Source: DASRFR01 sp035651455 | GTDB taxonomy: Bacteria; Acidobacteriota; Terriglobia; Terriglobales; Acidobacteriaceae | Assembly (NCBI GenBank): GCA_035651455.1 | Contig: DASRFR010000029.1 | Span: 124,001-188,000 of the forward strand | Length of the DNA: 64,000 bases | Direction: 5' to 3' | In this document: one piece after another, positions 34,907 through 43,986 of the stretch | Layout of the letters: each line of letters opens with the position of its first letter | Position numbering within the stretch: the stretch's first letter is position 1 | The notes under the pieces: model-generated | What the model was told of the DNA's origin: nothing | The model's input: the letters and a program-made list of their open reading frames with translations, nothing else | Databases searched by the model: none | Translations under genes and position numbers: made by a program

Positions 34907-35755
34907 CTACTGATTGAGTCGTTCCAAGTGACGAAACCCGCCAGTCGCGACAAACATGATGAACGAAAGCGTTCCGTTGTATGCGATGTGAATGAGCAGC
35001 CCCGCAGCCACCGACTTCGTCAGGGCACGAACCAGGCTCAAGACCAGGCCCACGATGAAGATCACCAATACCGGGCCCCAGGAAAAACTTAACTGCGCCC
35101 CGTGCAGCAGCGCGAAGGCTACTGCCGTGAGCAGCACTCCCACAGCCATTCCCGTTCTGCGCGCCAGCACCGGGTACAAAAAACCCCGGAAGAACAGTTC
35201 TTCCAGCAACGGCGCAAAAGTTACGCCGAAAATTGACAGCAAATAGGCTTCGTTGGTGGTTTGAAAGAACTGATCCATGGGCAAGTTTTTGGGAATGGGG
35301 AGCAAATGAGCAAATAACTGGAGTCCTATAGACAACAAAACTCCGGCGAACAGGTACGCCCTCCAATTCCTTGGAAAGTTCCAGCGCACCGACTTCCAGA
35401 AATTCTGCCCGCTTTCGCGTACCACCAGAAGGTACATGAATCCCAAGACCACCACGTATGCCAGCAACTGCGAAACCACCACCAAGCCCGGGTATTTCGC
35501 CAGTTCCTGAAGTGAGACCTTCGGGAAGATGAATTGGTGCGCAACAAAAGTCGTGGCCAGTAGAAACACGAATATCGTGGCCAGCGTCACGCCTGCAAGG
35601 GCAAAGACTTCCCACCCCGACCAGGCCGGGTTTTCGTCCGGAGTCCTTGAGGCCGAGATCGGATGATGGATACCACCCGGCGCGAGTTCGCGGCCAGGCT
35701 CGCCGGAATCGCCCGGCAAGAGTGGATCAAAAGACGGGTTTGGCGGAGAAGCCAA
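34907..35755 (-). CDS. CPBP-family intramembrane glutamic endopeptidase
   Basis: A 282-residue membrane protein with about eight hydrophobic segments and the diagnostic CPBP motif LLEELFFRGFLYPVLARR (EExxxR) with a later His in 'GLLIHIAYNGTL'. Members cleave prenylated or other membrane proteins, or act in bacteriocin immunity. The first 50 residues are polar and proline-rich (SFDPLLPGDSGEPGRELAP). No bacteriocin genes are in the window. It is the first gene of the run with pyrE and mtnA. Confidence 0.87.
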   Translation of the reverse strand: MASPPNPSFDPLLPGDSGEPGRELAPGGIHHPISASRTPDENPAWSGWEVFALAGVTLATIFVFLLATTFVAHQFIFPKVSLQELAKYPGLVVVSQLLAYVVVLGFMYLLVVRESGQNFWKSVRWNFPRNWRAYLFAGVLLSIGLQLFAHLLPIPKNLPMDQFFQTTNEAYLLSIFGVTFAPLLEELFFRGFLYPVLARRTGMAVGVLLTAVAFALLHGAQLSFSWGPVLVIFIVGLVLSLVRALTKSVAAGLLIHIAYNGTLSFIMFVATGGFRHLERLNQ

Positions 35756-35866
35756 TATGGAACCTAATTAATGGATGTCAAAATGATCGCACGCGATTTT
35801 TCAATCGACCCAATCGCCACCGCAGGACGGGGTCTTCGAACCATGAGAAAGCAAATGGTGAGACGA

Positions 35867-38701
35867 TCACTGTGTCCGCTTCGCAAGTGTAGCTGTCGAA
35901 TTTTCGTCGCGGTCCTTGAAACTCTGGCTGGAATGCAGTTGATGCGCTAAGGCCTGGCCAGTGTACGATTTTTTGATGCGAGCGACCTGCTCCGGCGTGC
36001 CCTGTGCGACTATTCGACCGCCGTCTTCCCCCCCTTCAGGCCCGAGATCCACGATCCAGTCCGCATTTCGAATCACGTCCAGGTTGTGCTCGATGATTAT
36101 GATCGTGTTGCCTAGGTCGGTGAGCCGGTGCAGCACGTCCAGCAATTTCTTTACGTCGTCGAAGTGCAGACCGGTCGTAGGTTCATCCAGCAAATAAAGC
36201 GTCTTGCCCGTCTGTCGCTTGCTCAGTTCGCGCGCCAATTTGATGCGCTGAGCCTCGCCGCCGGAGAGTGTGACCGCCGACTGCCCCAGGTGTATGTAGC
36301 CCAATCCCACATCCACTAACGTCTGCAGCTTCTGTTTGACCTGCGGAATATTCTCAAGAATTTGCAGCGCATCCGATGCGGGCATTTCCAGCAAGTCGGC
36401 AATGGAATAGCCGTTGTACTTCACGGCCAGCGTCTCGTGGTTATACCTGCGTCCGCCACACACTTCGCAGAGCACATAAACGTCGGGCAAAAAGTTCATT
36501 TCAATCCGGCGTTGACCTTCGCCCTGGCAGGCTTCGCAGCGCCCTCCCGCAACATTGAACGAGAACCGGCCCGGTTTGTAGCCGCGCTCGCGCGATTCCG
36601 GGAGCATGGCATACAGATCGCGGATTTGCGAAAAAACTCCGGTGTAGGTAGCCGGATTCGACCTCGGCGTGCGCCCAATCGGCGATTGATCAATGCGAAT
36701 AACTTTGTCGATCTTCTCTGCCCCGGAGATGGCTTTGTGTGCGCCGGGTTCTTCACGGGATCGATAAAGTAGTCGCGCTAGCGAGCGATAAAGGATGTCA
36801 TTCACCAGCGTGGACTTTCCCGACCCCGATACACCCGTCACCACCGTCATGACTCCCAGGGGAAAGGTGACATCCAAGTTCTTGAGGTTGTTTTCACGCG
36901 CGCCCAGCACTGTAATGGCCCCGCCGTTGGCTGAACGGCGTTGCGAAAGCATCGCGATCTGCATCTTGCCCGCGATGTAGGCGCCGGTAAGAGATTCGGG
37001 GACATCCATCACCTGCTCGGGCGTGCCGCATGCCACCAGTTCGCCGCCGTGTCGTCCGGCGCCGGGCCCCAGATCAATCACATAATCGGCGCGCCGGATC
37101 GTGTCCTCGTCGTGTTCGACCACGAGCACAGTGTTCCCGAGATCCCTCAGTTCCTCCAGCGCTTGCAGGAGGCGGTCATTATCGCGATGGTGTAGTCCGA
37201 TGGAAGGCTCATCGAGAACATAGAGAACGCCTCTCAACTTGGAACCAATTTGTGTCGCCAAGCGAATACGCTGCCCCTCTCCTCCCGACAGTGTCGCTGC
37301 CGAGCGGTCCAGAGAAATGTAATTCAGTCCCACTGCATTCAGGAACTGAAGTCGCTCCACAATCTCGTGTACGATCCGGCCGGCGATCACTTCATCCCGC
37401 CCAGTAAGGTGAATCCGTCGCGCCACTTCCAGCGCTCGCGATACCGGCAATTCGGTGAAATTAGCAATCGAAAAACCGTTCACCTTGACCGCCAGGCTCT
37501 CCGGTCGTAACCGCTTTCCGTGACACGCGGGGCACGCTGTCGCCGACATGTAATCCAGCAGGTATTCCCGATACGTCTCAGAGGTGGAATCGTCCATGAC
37601 CTGCTTCAGATACGACACGACGCCGCGAAAACCAGTCTTGCCGCCGCGCTCAGCTTCGCCATACAAAATCAGATTCTGAATCTTGTCCGGCAACTTCTCG
37701 AACGGCGTCCCCAGATCGAACCCGTACGCCGAAGCTGTGATCTGGAGCATGTGGATGAGGTTCTGCGATGCGGAACCCGGGCCCAAGCCTCCTTCAAGCA
37801 AGGGTTTTGACCAGTCCACAATGATCTTCGCGGGATCGAAATCATAACGGCTGCCCAAACCGTGGCATTCGGGGCAGGCGCCGTAGGCGCTATTGAACGA
37901 AAAGGAACGGGGCTCCAGTTGCGGAACGCTGATGCCGCAATCCGGGCAAGCCAGTCGCGACGAATAGAGACTCTCTTCGCCACCCACTACCGCTACTTGC
38001 ACCAGTCCGCCCGCGAGCTTCATCGCCAGGCCCACTGACATCTCGAGCCGATGTTCAATGCCTGGCTTCACGAGCAGCCGGTCAACCACTACCTCGATGG
38101 TGTGGTTCTTCCGCTTGTCCAGTTGCAGATCGTCTTCCAGGTTCACCAGTTCCCCATCCACCCGAGCGCGGGTGAAGCCATGTTGCGCGAGCTTTTCCAT
38201 TTCTTTCTTGAACTCACCTTTGCGGCCGCGAACGATCGGCGCCATGACCATGACTCGCTCCTCGGGCTTCAAGCACATGATCCGTTGCACTATCTGGTCA
38301 GCCGACTGGCGGGTTATTGCTCTGCCGCACTTGGGACAGTGGGGCACTCCGATGGAGGCGAATAGAAGTCGAAGATAGTCGTAAATTTCGGTAATCGTGC
38401 CGACGGTAGACCGCGGACTTCGGCTGGTGGTCTTCTGCTCGATAGAGATAGACGGGCTAAGTCCATCTATTGCATCGACATCAGGTCGCTCCATCTGATC
38501 CAGAAACTGTCGCGCATAGGCCGACAGCGTTTCCACGTAGCGCCGTTGCCCCTCCGCATAAATGGTGTCAAACGCCAGCGAAGACTTGCCTGAACCGCTC
38601 AGCCCGGTGATAACAGTGAGCGTATTCCGCGGGATCTCAACGTCGATATTCTTGAGGTTGTGCTGGCGCGCCCCGCGCACCGAAATCTTGGTGATAGCCA
38701 T
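35867..38701 (-). CDS. uvrA: Excinuclease ABC subunit A
   Basis: DNA-damage recognition ATPase of nucleotide excision repair. The 944-residue protein has Walker A loops at GLSGSGKSSLAFDTIYAEGQ and VSGSGKSTLVNDILY, two zinc fingers (CPDCGISVPQLE.. CPECHG and CEACQGEG.. CEVCGG), ABC signatures LSGGEGQRIRLA and LSGGEAQRIKLA, and both Walker B glutamates (YVLDEPSIGLHHRD and YLLDEPTTGLHFDD). A 22-residue tail follows the core. No uvrB or uvrC is in the window. The upstream 229 bp is a divergent intergenic space. Confidence 0.97.
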   Translation of the reverse strand: MAITKISVRGARQHNLKNIDVEIPRNTLTVITGLSGSGKSSLAFDTIYAEGQRRYVETLSAYARQFLDQMERPDVDAIDGLSPSISIEQKTTSRSPRSTVGTITEIYDYLRLLFASIGVPHCPKCGRAITRQSADQIVQRIMCLKPEERVMVMAPIVRGRKGEFKKEMEKLAQHGFTRARVDGELVNLEDDLQLDKRKNHTIEVVVDRLLVKPGIEHRLEMSVGLAMKLAGGLVQVAVVGGEESLYSSRLACPDCGISVPQLEPRSFSFNSAYGACPECHGLGSRYDFDPAKIIVDWSKPLLEGGLGPGSASQNLIHMLQITASAYGFDLGTPFEKLPDKIQNLILYGEAERGGKTGFRGVVSYLKQVMDDSTSETYREYLLDYMSATACPACHGKRLRPESLAVKVNGFSIANFTELPVSRALEVARRIHLTGRDEVIAGRIVHEIVERLQFLNAVGLNYISLDRSAATLSGGEGQRIRLATQIGSKLRGVLYVLDEPSIGLHHRDNDRLLQALEELRDLGNTVLVVEHDEDTIRRADYVIDLGPGAGRHGGELVACGTPEQVMDVPESLTGAYIAGKMQIAMLSQRRSANGGAITVLGARENNLKNLDVTFPLGVMTVVTGVSGSGKSTLVNDILYRSLARLLYRSREEPGAHKAISGAEKIDKVIRIDQSPIGRTPRSNPATYTGVFSQIRDLYAMLPESRERGYKPGRFSFNVAGGRCEACQGEGQRRIEMNFLPDVYVLCEVCGGRRYNHETLAVKYNGYSIADLLEMPASDALQILENIPQVKQKLQTLVDVGLGYIHLGQSAVTLSGGEAQRIKLARELSKRQTGKTLYLLDEPTTGLHFDDVKKLLDVLHRLTDLGNTIIIIEHNLDVIRNADWIVDLGPEGGEDGGRIVAQGTPEQVARIKKSYTGQALAHQLHSSQSFKDRDENSTATLAKRTQ

Positions 38702-38930
38702 TTGGAACGGGTGTTTACTGCACCTTGGTAATGTGGACGGATCCCCAGATTTGTTGGAAATTAAGAGTGCGCGGTTCTACTCACGTATCTTAGTCGTTAA
38801 TAGCGCGCAGCGTCAACGCGGGTAGATTGAGACTCGTGAGCGGGCATCTAAGGGCTGAATTCCGGCTATCCCGAGTGGAAGTCGGAGCATCCTAGAACCG
38901 CCGCATATAGGTACCGGGGACGGGGACAAA

Positions 38931-39116
38931 GTGAACGCTCTGTTGGGCTCTCTGCTGCTTCTGCTAACCGCCTTAAGTGCCGTCGGACTTGGAGTTTTCC
39001 TTACTTTTGCCACTGTGACCGTCCTGCTGAACAGCATGGGACAGCGGACGACGCCTCGTCTGGTTACGCCCATCTCCTCCGCGACCTTGGTCCAGACCCA
39101 TGCCAGCGGAGACTAG
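38931..39116 (+). CDS. Possible small membrane protein
   Basis: A 61-residue ORF with one long hydrophobic segment (LLGSLLLLLTALSAVGLGVF) and a polar C-terminus with TPISSATLVQTHASGD. It starts with a GTG and has GGGGA just upstream. It faces uvrA divergently. No family is recognised. Composition fits a real small membrane protein, but a chance ORF cannot be excluded. Confidence 0.35.
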   Translation: MNALLGSLLLLLTALSAVGLGVFLTFATVTVLLNSMGQRTTPRLVTPISSATLVQTHASGD

Positions 39117-39238
39117 GCGCCAGGCTTTGGCCAGGCGGATGCCTGCGCTTCTCGCCTTTCCGGAACTCATTCATTTCTTAAGGATTTAAGAAGCTGTGGG
39201 AGAAGGCTGGCTTTGCTGCTTGCGGCTCTCCCGTCTCC

Positions 39239-40096
39239 TTAGTGCGGCTCTGGCGGCCGGGGGACCGGCGGGCCTCCGGGGTATACACCCGGTTGACCGG
39301 GCTGCCCTTGTTGCTGCTGTTGCTGCTGCATCAACTGTTGTTGTTGCTGCTGTTGCTGCAGTTCCTGGAGGAGCTGTTCCGGGGTCTTCACCTGTCCTTG
39401 CTGCGGTACTCCTTGCGGTGAACCTTCCTGAGGATTGTCAGCCTGTTGCTGTTCCTGGTCGCCATTCGTATTATCCTCGACGGCCTCCACGCCCGGGGTC
39501 TCCGTGCTCATATCGGGTTGGTCTGCGTTAGCGTCGGCAGCGTCTTGCTGAGCCTGGGCGAGAGCAGGGTTGACCTGTCCTGGCGGATACATCGCCGGCT
39601 GCGCGCTCGCGGTATTAGACGGCGGGCTCGCGCCCCCCGTCCGTTGCGTCAAGATGACTTGAGAGACAGCGTTGGGATCGGTCGCCGAACCCAGTACCAC
39701 GTAATTGAAATGCGATCCATTGAGTAGTGAAGCGATCACATCCCGAGCCGGAGCGGGGCCGAATCGTCCCACCACTCTCTCGGTGGCGTTCGCAGGAACA
39801 TCTACCGCGGCTCCCGTCTGCTTATGAATCGCGCGCAGGATATCGCCAAGCGTTGAATTTTGTGCGATCACTACCAGCTGACCACTTTGATAATTGACCT
39901 GTGGCGCTACGGCCGGCAATTGGTCCAATGTAAGCGGCTGAAGCGGGCCCGGCGGGGGTGCCGGCTGCACTGGCGCTACCGCGGGTTTTTTCCGATGACT
40001 CTTGTTTGCAGGCTGCTGCCCTGAGGCCGCATATAACGCTCCGAATAAGAAAACCACGAGGAAGACGGGTGTCAATTTACCCGGAATTACTTTCAT
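39239..40096 (-). CDS. Exported STN-like protein with a poly-glutamine C-terminus
   Basis: A 285-residue protein with a signal peptide (VFLVVFLFGALYAASGQQPA), a proline-rich linker and a central domain resembling the STN/secretin N-terminal fold: QNSTLGDILRAIHKQTGAAV followed by GRFGPAPARDVIASLLNGSH. The last 70 residues are Gln-rich (ELQQQQQQQQLMQQQQ, then QPGQPG). STN domains are found on TonB receptors and secretins; here the domain is alone. The ATG at 40096 is preferred to 40108. It faces a divergent exported-protein gene at 40290. Confidence 0.68.
   Translation of the reverse strand: MKVIPGKLTPVFLVVFLFGALYAASGQQPANKSHRKKPAVAPVQPAPPPGPLQPLTLDQLPAVAPQVNYQSGQLVVIAQNSTLGDILRAIHKQTGAAVDVPANATERVVGRFGPAPARDVIASLLNGSHFNYVVLGSATDPNAVSQVILTQRTGGASPPSNTASAQPAMYPPGQVNPALAQAQQDAADANADQPDMSTETPGVEAVEDNTNGDQEQQQADNPQEGSPQGVPQQGQVKTPEQLLQELQQQQQQQQLMQQQQQQQGQPGQPGVYPGGPPVPRPPEPH
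39307..39362 (-). repeat. CAA/CAG triplet repeat encoding poly-Gln
   Basis: A GTT/GCT-type triplet array on the plus strand that encodes two Gln runs (8 and 7 residues, split by LM) near the C-terminus of the STN-like protein. Triplet arrays of this kind can change length by slippage. Confidence 0.85.
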
Positions 40097-40289
40097 AACA
40101 AAGCCCACAGGATCTTTTTCGGAGGTAGATAGGCCGGCGATCAGGTCCGACCTTAAAATTGTAGCATCTTCGCCCGGTATGTCCGCCGTCCGTATCTACA
40201 GAACGCGTTTTGACGGCCGTTCTTGCAACTATACTGCTCATAGTCTCGACGCATCGTACAATGCGCGGGAGGAATTCCAAGAGGTGGTT

Positions 40290-41333
40290 ATGACCAATCC
40301 ATTTGGGCTCGGGACGGGACGGATTTCCAAGGCTGTAAGTTGCTTATGGTTGCTAGCTATGTCGTTGTGCATCTTTGTCCTGCAGTCGAACGCCCTGGCT
40401 GAAAGCTGCATGGGTGCAGGAGACATGGATGCGGCCACCCGCTCTGCCCTCGAGTCCACCGCCAAAAAGTATTTCGATATGGCGTCCAAGGGGGACACAG
40501 CCTCTCTGCAGCAGAATGCGATTCCCAGTCTCGCTTCCAGCTTCGGCGGCGTGGAAGCCGCGGTTCGTGACAATCAAGCCAACTTCGCAGGAGCGTCAGC
40601 CACTCCTCGCTCGGTTTATCTTCTCAAGGAAGAGGCGCCACAAGCCGTGCAACGGGCGGAGTTCTTCTGCGGAGTTTTTGGCGCGAATGGTCAAACCGCG
40701 AACAGCGCGGTATTTGTGATCCCAAATCTGTCGCCCGGCACTTACGGAATAGCAATTCTCGATGTCGCCGGCAGCAAGGCGCCGTACACACTGTCGTTTG
40801 TTCTCGAACAGGCCGGAGCGCAGTGGAAGCTGGGTGGATTCTACGCGAAGCCCGCGCAAGTGTCCGGCCACGACGGCAACTGGTTCATGCAGCAGGCGCG
40901 CCAATACAAGGCCAAGGGGCAAACTCACAACGCCTGGTTCTATTTCATGGAAGCACATGAGTTGCTCACGCCCGTCGACTTCATGAGCACTCTGGCCACG
41001 GACAAGCTCTACGAAGAAGCTGAGACTGTGAAGCCTAGCGATTTACCCAGCGGGGGCGGCCCAGCCATTGAACTTCCGGCAGCCGGGCAAACCTACAAAG
41101 TCACAACTGTGTTTCCGTTGGTTGTAGGCAATGACCTGGATCTTGTCGCAAAGTTCCAGTATCCCGATGTCTCGAATACGGGCCAGGCATTCCAGGCCAA
41201 TGTCGCGGTAATTAAAGCCCTGGTAAATAAATTTCCTGAATTCCGCGACGCCTTCGCCGGCGTCGTTGCCAGAGCGGTTGAACCTTCCGGTCGAGACTAC
41301 GGTACATTGCTGCCGATGAAGGAAATCAAGTAG
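40290..41333 (+). CDS. Exported protein of unknown function
   Basis: A 347-residue protein with a signal peptide (LWLLAMSLCIFVLQSNALAE) and a soluble mature part, including 'FDMASKGDTASLQQNAIPSLASSFGGVEAAV', LKEEAPQAVQRAEFFCGVFG and 'GQTHNAWFYFMEAHELLTPVDFM'. The pattern of paired helices with an aromatic Trp/Phe in the last third recalls TPR-like segments, but I do not recognise a family. ATG at 40290 follows GAGGTGG; longer starts are not supported. It ends 11 bp from the convergent LigD ligase gene. Confidence 0.7.
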   Translation: MTNPFGLGTGRISKAVSCLWLLAMSLCIFVLQSNALAESCMGAGDMDAATRSALESTAKKYFDMASKGDTASLQQNAIPSLASSFGGVEAAVRDNQANFAGASATPRSVYLLKEEAPQAVQRAEFFCGVFGANGQTANSAVFVIPNLSPGTYGIAILDVAGSKAPYTLSFVLEQAGAQWKLGGFYAKPAQVSGHDGNWFMQQARQYKAKGQTHNAWFYFMEAHELLTPVDFMSTLATDKLYEEAETVKPSDLPSGGGPAIELPAAGQTYKVTTVFPLVVGNDLDLVAKFQYPDVSNTGQAFQANVAVIKALVNKFPEFRDAFAGVVARAVEPSGRDYGTLLPMKEIK

Positions 41334-41344
41334 CGCCGACTTGG

Positions 41345-42343
41345 TTACACATCGGGAGTGATCGTCTCCTCGAACGTACACTCCTGCGGCGATTTATCGG
41401 TTCTCAATCCCATGAACACGGGGGCTCGCAACTTCAGACCGCCTTCGTGCGTTTCATGCGTCCATTCCGTGAACTTGATCTCCGCAACTAGCTCGGGCTT
41501 GATCCAGTGGTTTCGTCTTCCCGAGTCCACTTTCCGCTGGAACGGGTTCTGACTGGTCTCAAGCTTCTTCAAGTTGCTCCACATGTCGCGCAGGCTATTC
41601 TGATCGAAGCCGCTGCCGGCCTGCCCCACCGGAATCAGCCGCACTTGCTTGTCGTAGAGGCCGAGAATGATGGATCCAAAATACTCCCGGCTGCCCTCAG
41701 GTTCGGTGTAGCCGCCGATCACGCATTCGATGCGGCGCGTGATTTTAATCTTCAGCCATTCGCTGCTGCGCCGCTCCTCGTAACAACTGTTGCGCCGCTT
41801 GGCGACAATTCCCTCCAGCCCCTTCTCCCGCGCAACCTCATAAAGCGCTTTGCCTTTGGCCGAATAATGATCTGAGTAACGGAGAGGGCCACCATCGGCG
41901 ATCAGTGCGGCCAGCGCGCGCTTGCGTTCTTCCAGATTGACCTTGCGCAAGTCGTATCCATCCACCCAGATCAGGTCAAAAGCGTAGTACAGGATGGGAA
42001 TTCCTTTGCGTCCCGGAATTCGATGCCCGCCAGGACGAAAGCCGGTCTTTTGCTGCATCAGGCTGAACGAGGGGCGGCCCTGCTCGTCGAGCGCCACCAC
42101 CTCGCCGTCGATGACCGCGCGTTTCGCGCGGACGAATTGGGGAAATTGTGCGATCTCAGGATATTGCGATGTCAGGTCGTTGTGATTGCGCGAGACTAGG
42201 CGCAGCCTTCCGTCGTTGATGAACGCGACTGCTCGATAGCCATCCCACTTTATTTCAAAGACCCAATCGGGATTATCAAATGCTTTTTCTGTCGGCATCG
42301 CCAGCATAGGACGGATGCTGGCGGGCATCTCTGACCGCCGCAC
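41345..42343 (-). CDS. ligD: LigD ATP-dependent DNA ligase domain
   Basis: The 332-residue ORF is a NHEJ-type DNA ligase: nucleotidyl Lys in FEIKWDGYRAVAF (motif I), 'IDGEVVALDEQGRPSF' (motif III-like), LYYAFDLIWVDG, LEGIVAKRRNSCYE (motif IV) and SSEWLKIKITRR (motif V), then an OB-fold domain. GTG at 42343 or ATG at 42328 could start it alone. However the reading frame stays open for about 60 codons further upstream, through a Ser/Ala-rich linker, into the end of the phosphoesterase gene, and is joined to it by a -1 shift at the A9 run. I therefore regard this as the second half of a PE-LIG LigD. Confidence 0.85.
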   Translation of the reverse strand: MRRSEMPASIRPMLAMPTEKAFDNPDWVFEIKWDGYRAVAFINDGRLRLVSRNHNDLTSQYPEIAQFPQFVRAKRAVIDGEVVALDEQGRPSFSLMQQKTGFRPGGHRIPGRKGIPILYYAFDLIWVDGYDLRKVNLEERKRALAALIADGGPLRYSDHYSAKGKALYEVAREKGLEGIVAKRRNSCYEERRSSEWLKIKITRRIECVIGGYTEPEGSREYFGSIILGLYDKQVRLIPVGQAGSGFDQNSLRDMWSNLKKLETSQNPFQRKVDSGRRNHWIKPELVAEIKFTEWTHETHEGGLKLRAPVFMGLRTDKSPQECTFEETITPDV

Positions 42344-42436
42344 GCCTTTGAGGTCCTTAACGCAAGGTACATCAGCGGACGCGGCGTGGGAGGCTCCTCC
42401 GGACTTGCCGCGACTGTCAGCACGGGCTTGAGATTT

Positions 42437-42482
42437 GGAGAATGCTAGCTCACTCTCCGGCCTGATTTCAGCGTTTTTTTTT
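42437..42482 (-). promoter_or_regulatory. Candidate -1 frameshift signal (A9 slippery run plus stem-loop)
   Basis: On the coding strand, nine A residues (42482-42474) read A-AAA-AAA-ACG in the phosphoesterase frame, a perfect X-XXY-YYZ heptamer. Fifteen bases later, GGAGAGTG and CATTCTCC (42458-42451 and 42444-42437) form an 8-bp stem, one pair G-U, with loop AGCTAG that holds the 0-frame TAG stop. The spacer is longer than the 5-9 nt usual for pseudoknots. The -1 frame has no stop down to the ligase. A homopolymer sequencing error would look the same. Confidence 0.55.
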
Positions 42483-43245
42483 CCTTTTCCGCCGGCGCTT
42501 CGGGGCGCGACTTTGCTGGAACTTTGGCCTTGGCCTTCGTGCTTTTCTTCTTTTCGTCGAGCTTTCGGAGAGTATCCGCCAGCCAGGGCGCCTTCAATTT
42601 ACCGCGGGTGGCGGGGCGGTCACTCTCCCATTCCGCTGATTTCTCATCGCCGCCGATTTGGGCCATAGTGCGCTTGCTCAGGACAGAAGTGTTTTGCTTC
42701 TCGATGTCGTAGCCTTCAACGACATGATTGTCGCGTTTCTTGATCAGCAGCCACTCGTTGCCTTTCGTCCCCGAGCGCCGCGAACGGATATGCACCAGCG
42801 CGAAATCTCCTTTAAGTTTTTTCCCATTCAGCCGAAATTTTAGATCACCCTTCGCCAGCATGGCCGAGGCTTCGGAGTCGGTGCCGGGGTTGTATTCGCC
42901 GTCCACCGGAACTGGGGAAAGCGGTTCCCATGTGCCGACGTCCCAAACCATCACTGTGCCGGCGCCGTAATTGCCCTCGGGAATGATGCCTTCGAAATCG
43001 AAATACGAGACCGGATGATCCTCCACCTGCATGGCGAGCCGCTTGTCCGCGGGATCGAGCGACGGTCCCTTGGGCACCGCCCACGATTTCAGCACCCCTT
43101 CCATCTCCAGGCGGAAGTCGTAATGCAAGTGAGAGGCGCGATGCTTCTGCACAACAAAGCGATGAGCCGACTTCTTTTCTACTTTCGGAGGTGGCTCGGG
43201 TGTCTCTTCAAAGCGTCGTTTGCGCTTGTATTCTTCCAGTGCCAT
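42445..43245 (-). CDS. ligD: LigD 3'-phosphoesterase domain
   Basis: A 266-residue product with the LigD phosphoesterase fold that removes 3' phosphates and ribonucleotides at breaks. The core from residue 28 is RFVVQKHRASHLHYDFRLEM with the conserved His and Asp, SWAVPKGPSLDPADKRLAM, PEGNYGAGTVMVWDVGTWEP and a late KGNEWLLIKKRDN. A Lys-rich tail follows. No polymerase domain is present. The 0-frame stop lies just past the A9 run, and the -1 frame continues to the ligase domain, giving a PE-LIG protein of about 630 residues. ATG at 43245 has no strong ribosome site. Confidence 0.85.
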   Translation of the reverse strand: MALEEYKRKRRFEETPEPPPKVEKKSAHRFVVQKHRASHLHYDFRLEMEGVLKSWAVPKGPSLDPADKRLAMQVEDHPVSYFDFEGIIPEGNYGAGTVMVWDVGTWEPLSPVPVDGEYNPGTDSEASAMLAKGDLKFRLNGKKLKGDFALVHIRSRRSGTKGNEWLLIKKRDNHVVEGYDIEKQNTSVLSKRTMAQIGGDEKSAEWESDRPATRGKLKAPWLADTLRKLDEKKKSTKAKAKVPAKSRPEAPAEKEKKTLKSGRRVS

Positions 43246-43410
43246 GCGGTCATTTTAGATGCAGAACGGGCGGCCGGAGAACAGCTTGACTGGGACCCGA
43301 ACTTTGAAAACAGGGTGGCCCGGTTATGCGCGTCTAGATTGCGGCTGGAAACGGCTGTCTCGGCGATTGTTCCCAGCCGGGATTTGTGTTGTGATACTGG
43401 GGGCCGACCG

Positions 43411-43935
43411 ATGCAATCCCGTCTCCCTACCTCGGGCAGGTGGAAACTCTTTTACCGCATTGCGTGCCGCAGAATTCTCTTTTGCCTCTCGATGAGCATC
43501 GCCACTGCAATCTTGCCGGCAGCGTTTGCCCAAAAGGCGCCCAACGCGACAATTCCTGCGCCATCCATTGTCCCAACCTTTACCGATGCCGATGGAACCC
43601 GGGTCCTCGACGACCTGGGCCAGGCCTTGGAGTCCGGCAATCTGCGGAAATTTCTAAAGCTGTTCGACGCCAGCCAAATGCCCGATTACCCGGTCTTCCG
43701 CGATCAAATCGCCGCTTTGTTCGAGCATTACGACGGCTTTCGCGTGCACTACCACATCGCGCAGGTCGCGATGCAGGAGAAATATGGCGTCATGATCGTC
43801 GATTTCGAGCTGAGCGCAATTTCTGGCGGCGCCGACCCCAACTCCAGCAAGCAGTCGCAATTACGCTTCGCCACAGCCTGGAACGGCAAACAGTGGAAAA
43901 TCGTGGATGTCGCTCCGCGAGCCTTCTTCACGTAG
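43411..43935 (+). CDS. Exported protein with an NTF2/SnoaL-like domain
   Basis: A 174-residue protein with a signal peptide (LFYRIACRRILFCLSMSIAT through LPAAFAQ, cleaved after AFAQ) and an NTF2-like fold in the mature part: 'VLDDLGQALESGNLRKFLKLFD', 'FRDQIAALFEHYDGFRVHYHIAQ' and ending WNGKQWKIVDVAPRAFFT. The start at ATG 43411 places the signal peptide normally; the frame continues further upstream but only into the opposite strand of the LigD gene. Role unknown, possibly ligand binding. Confidence 0.7.
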   Translation: MQSRLPTSGRWKLFYRIACRRILFCLSMSIATAILPAAFAQKAPNATIPAPSIVPTFTDADGTRVLDDLGQALESGNLRKFLKLFDASQMPDYPVFRDQIAALFEHYDGFRVHYHIAQVAMQEKYGVMIVDFELSAISGGADPNSSKQSQLRFATAWNGKQWKIVDVAPRAFFT

Positions 43936-43986
43936 TGGACTTCGTGACGGTTCGAGGGAGACCGAAAGTTGAGCCCGGCCTGACCG

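Noticed and set aside
39300..39365. Triplet array as a CRISPR-like or tandem DNA repeat
   Set aside because: It is in frame and encodes a Gln run; there are no spacers.
43015..43410. An upstream extension of the NTF2-like protein
   Set aside because: The extra frame is opposite the LigD phosphoesterase gene and a signal peptide starts at 43411.
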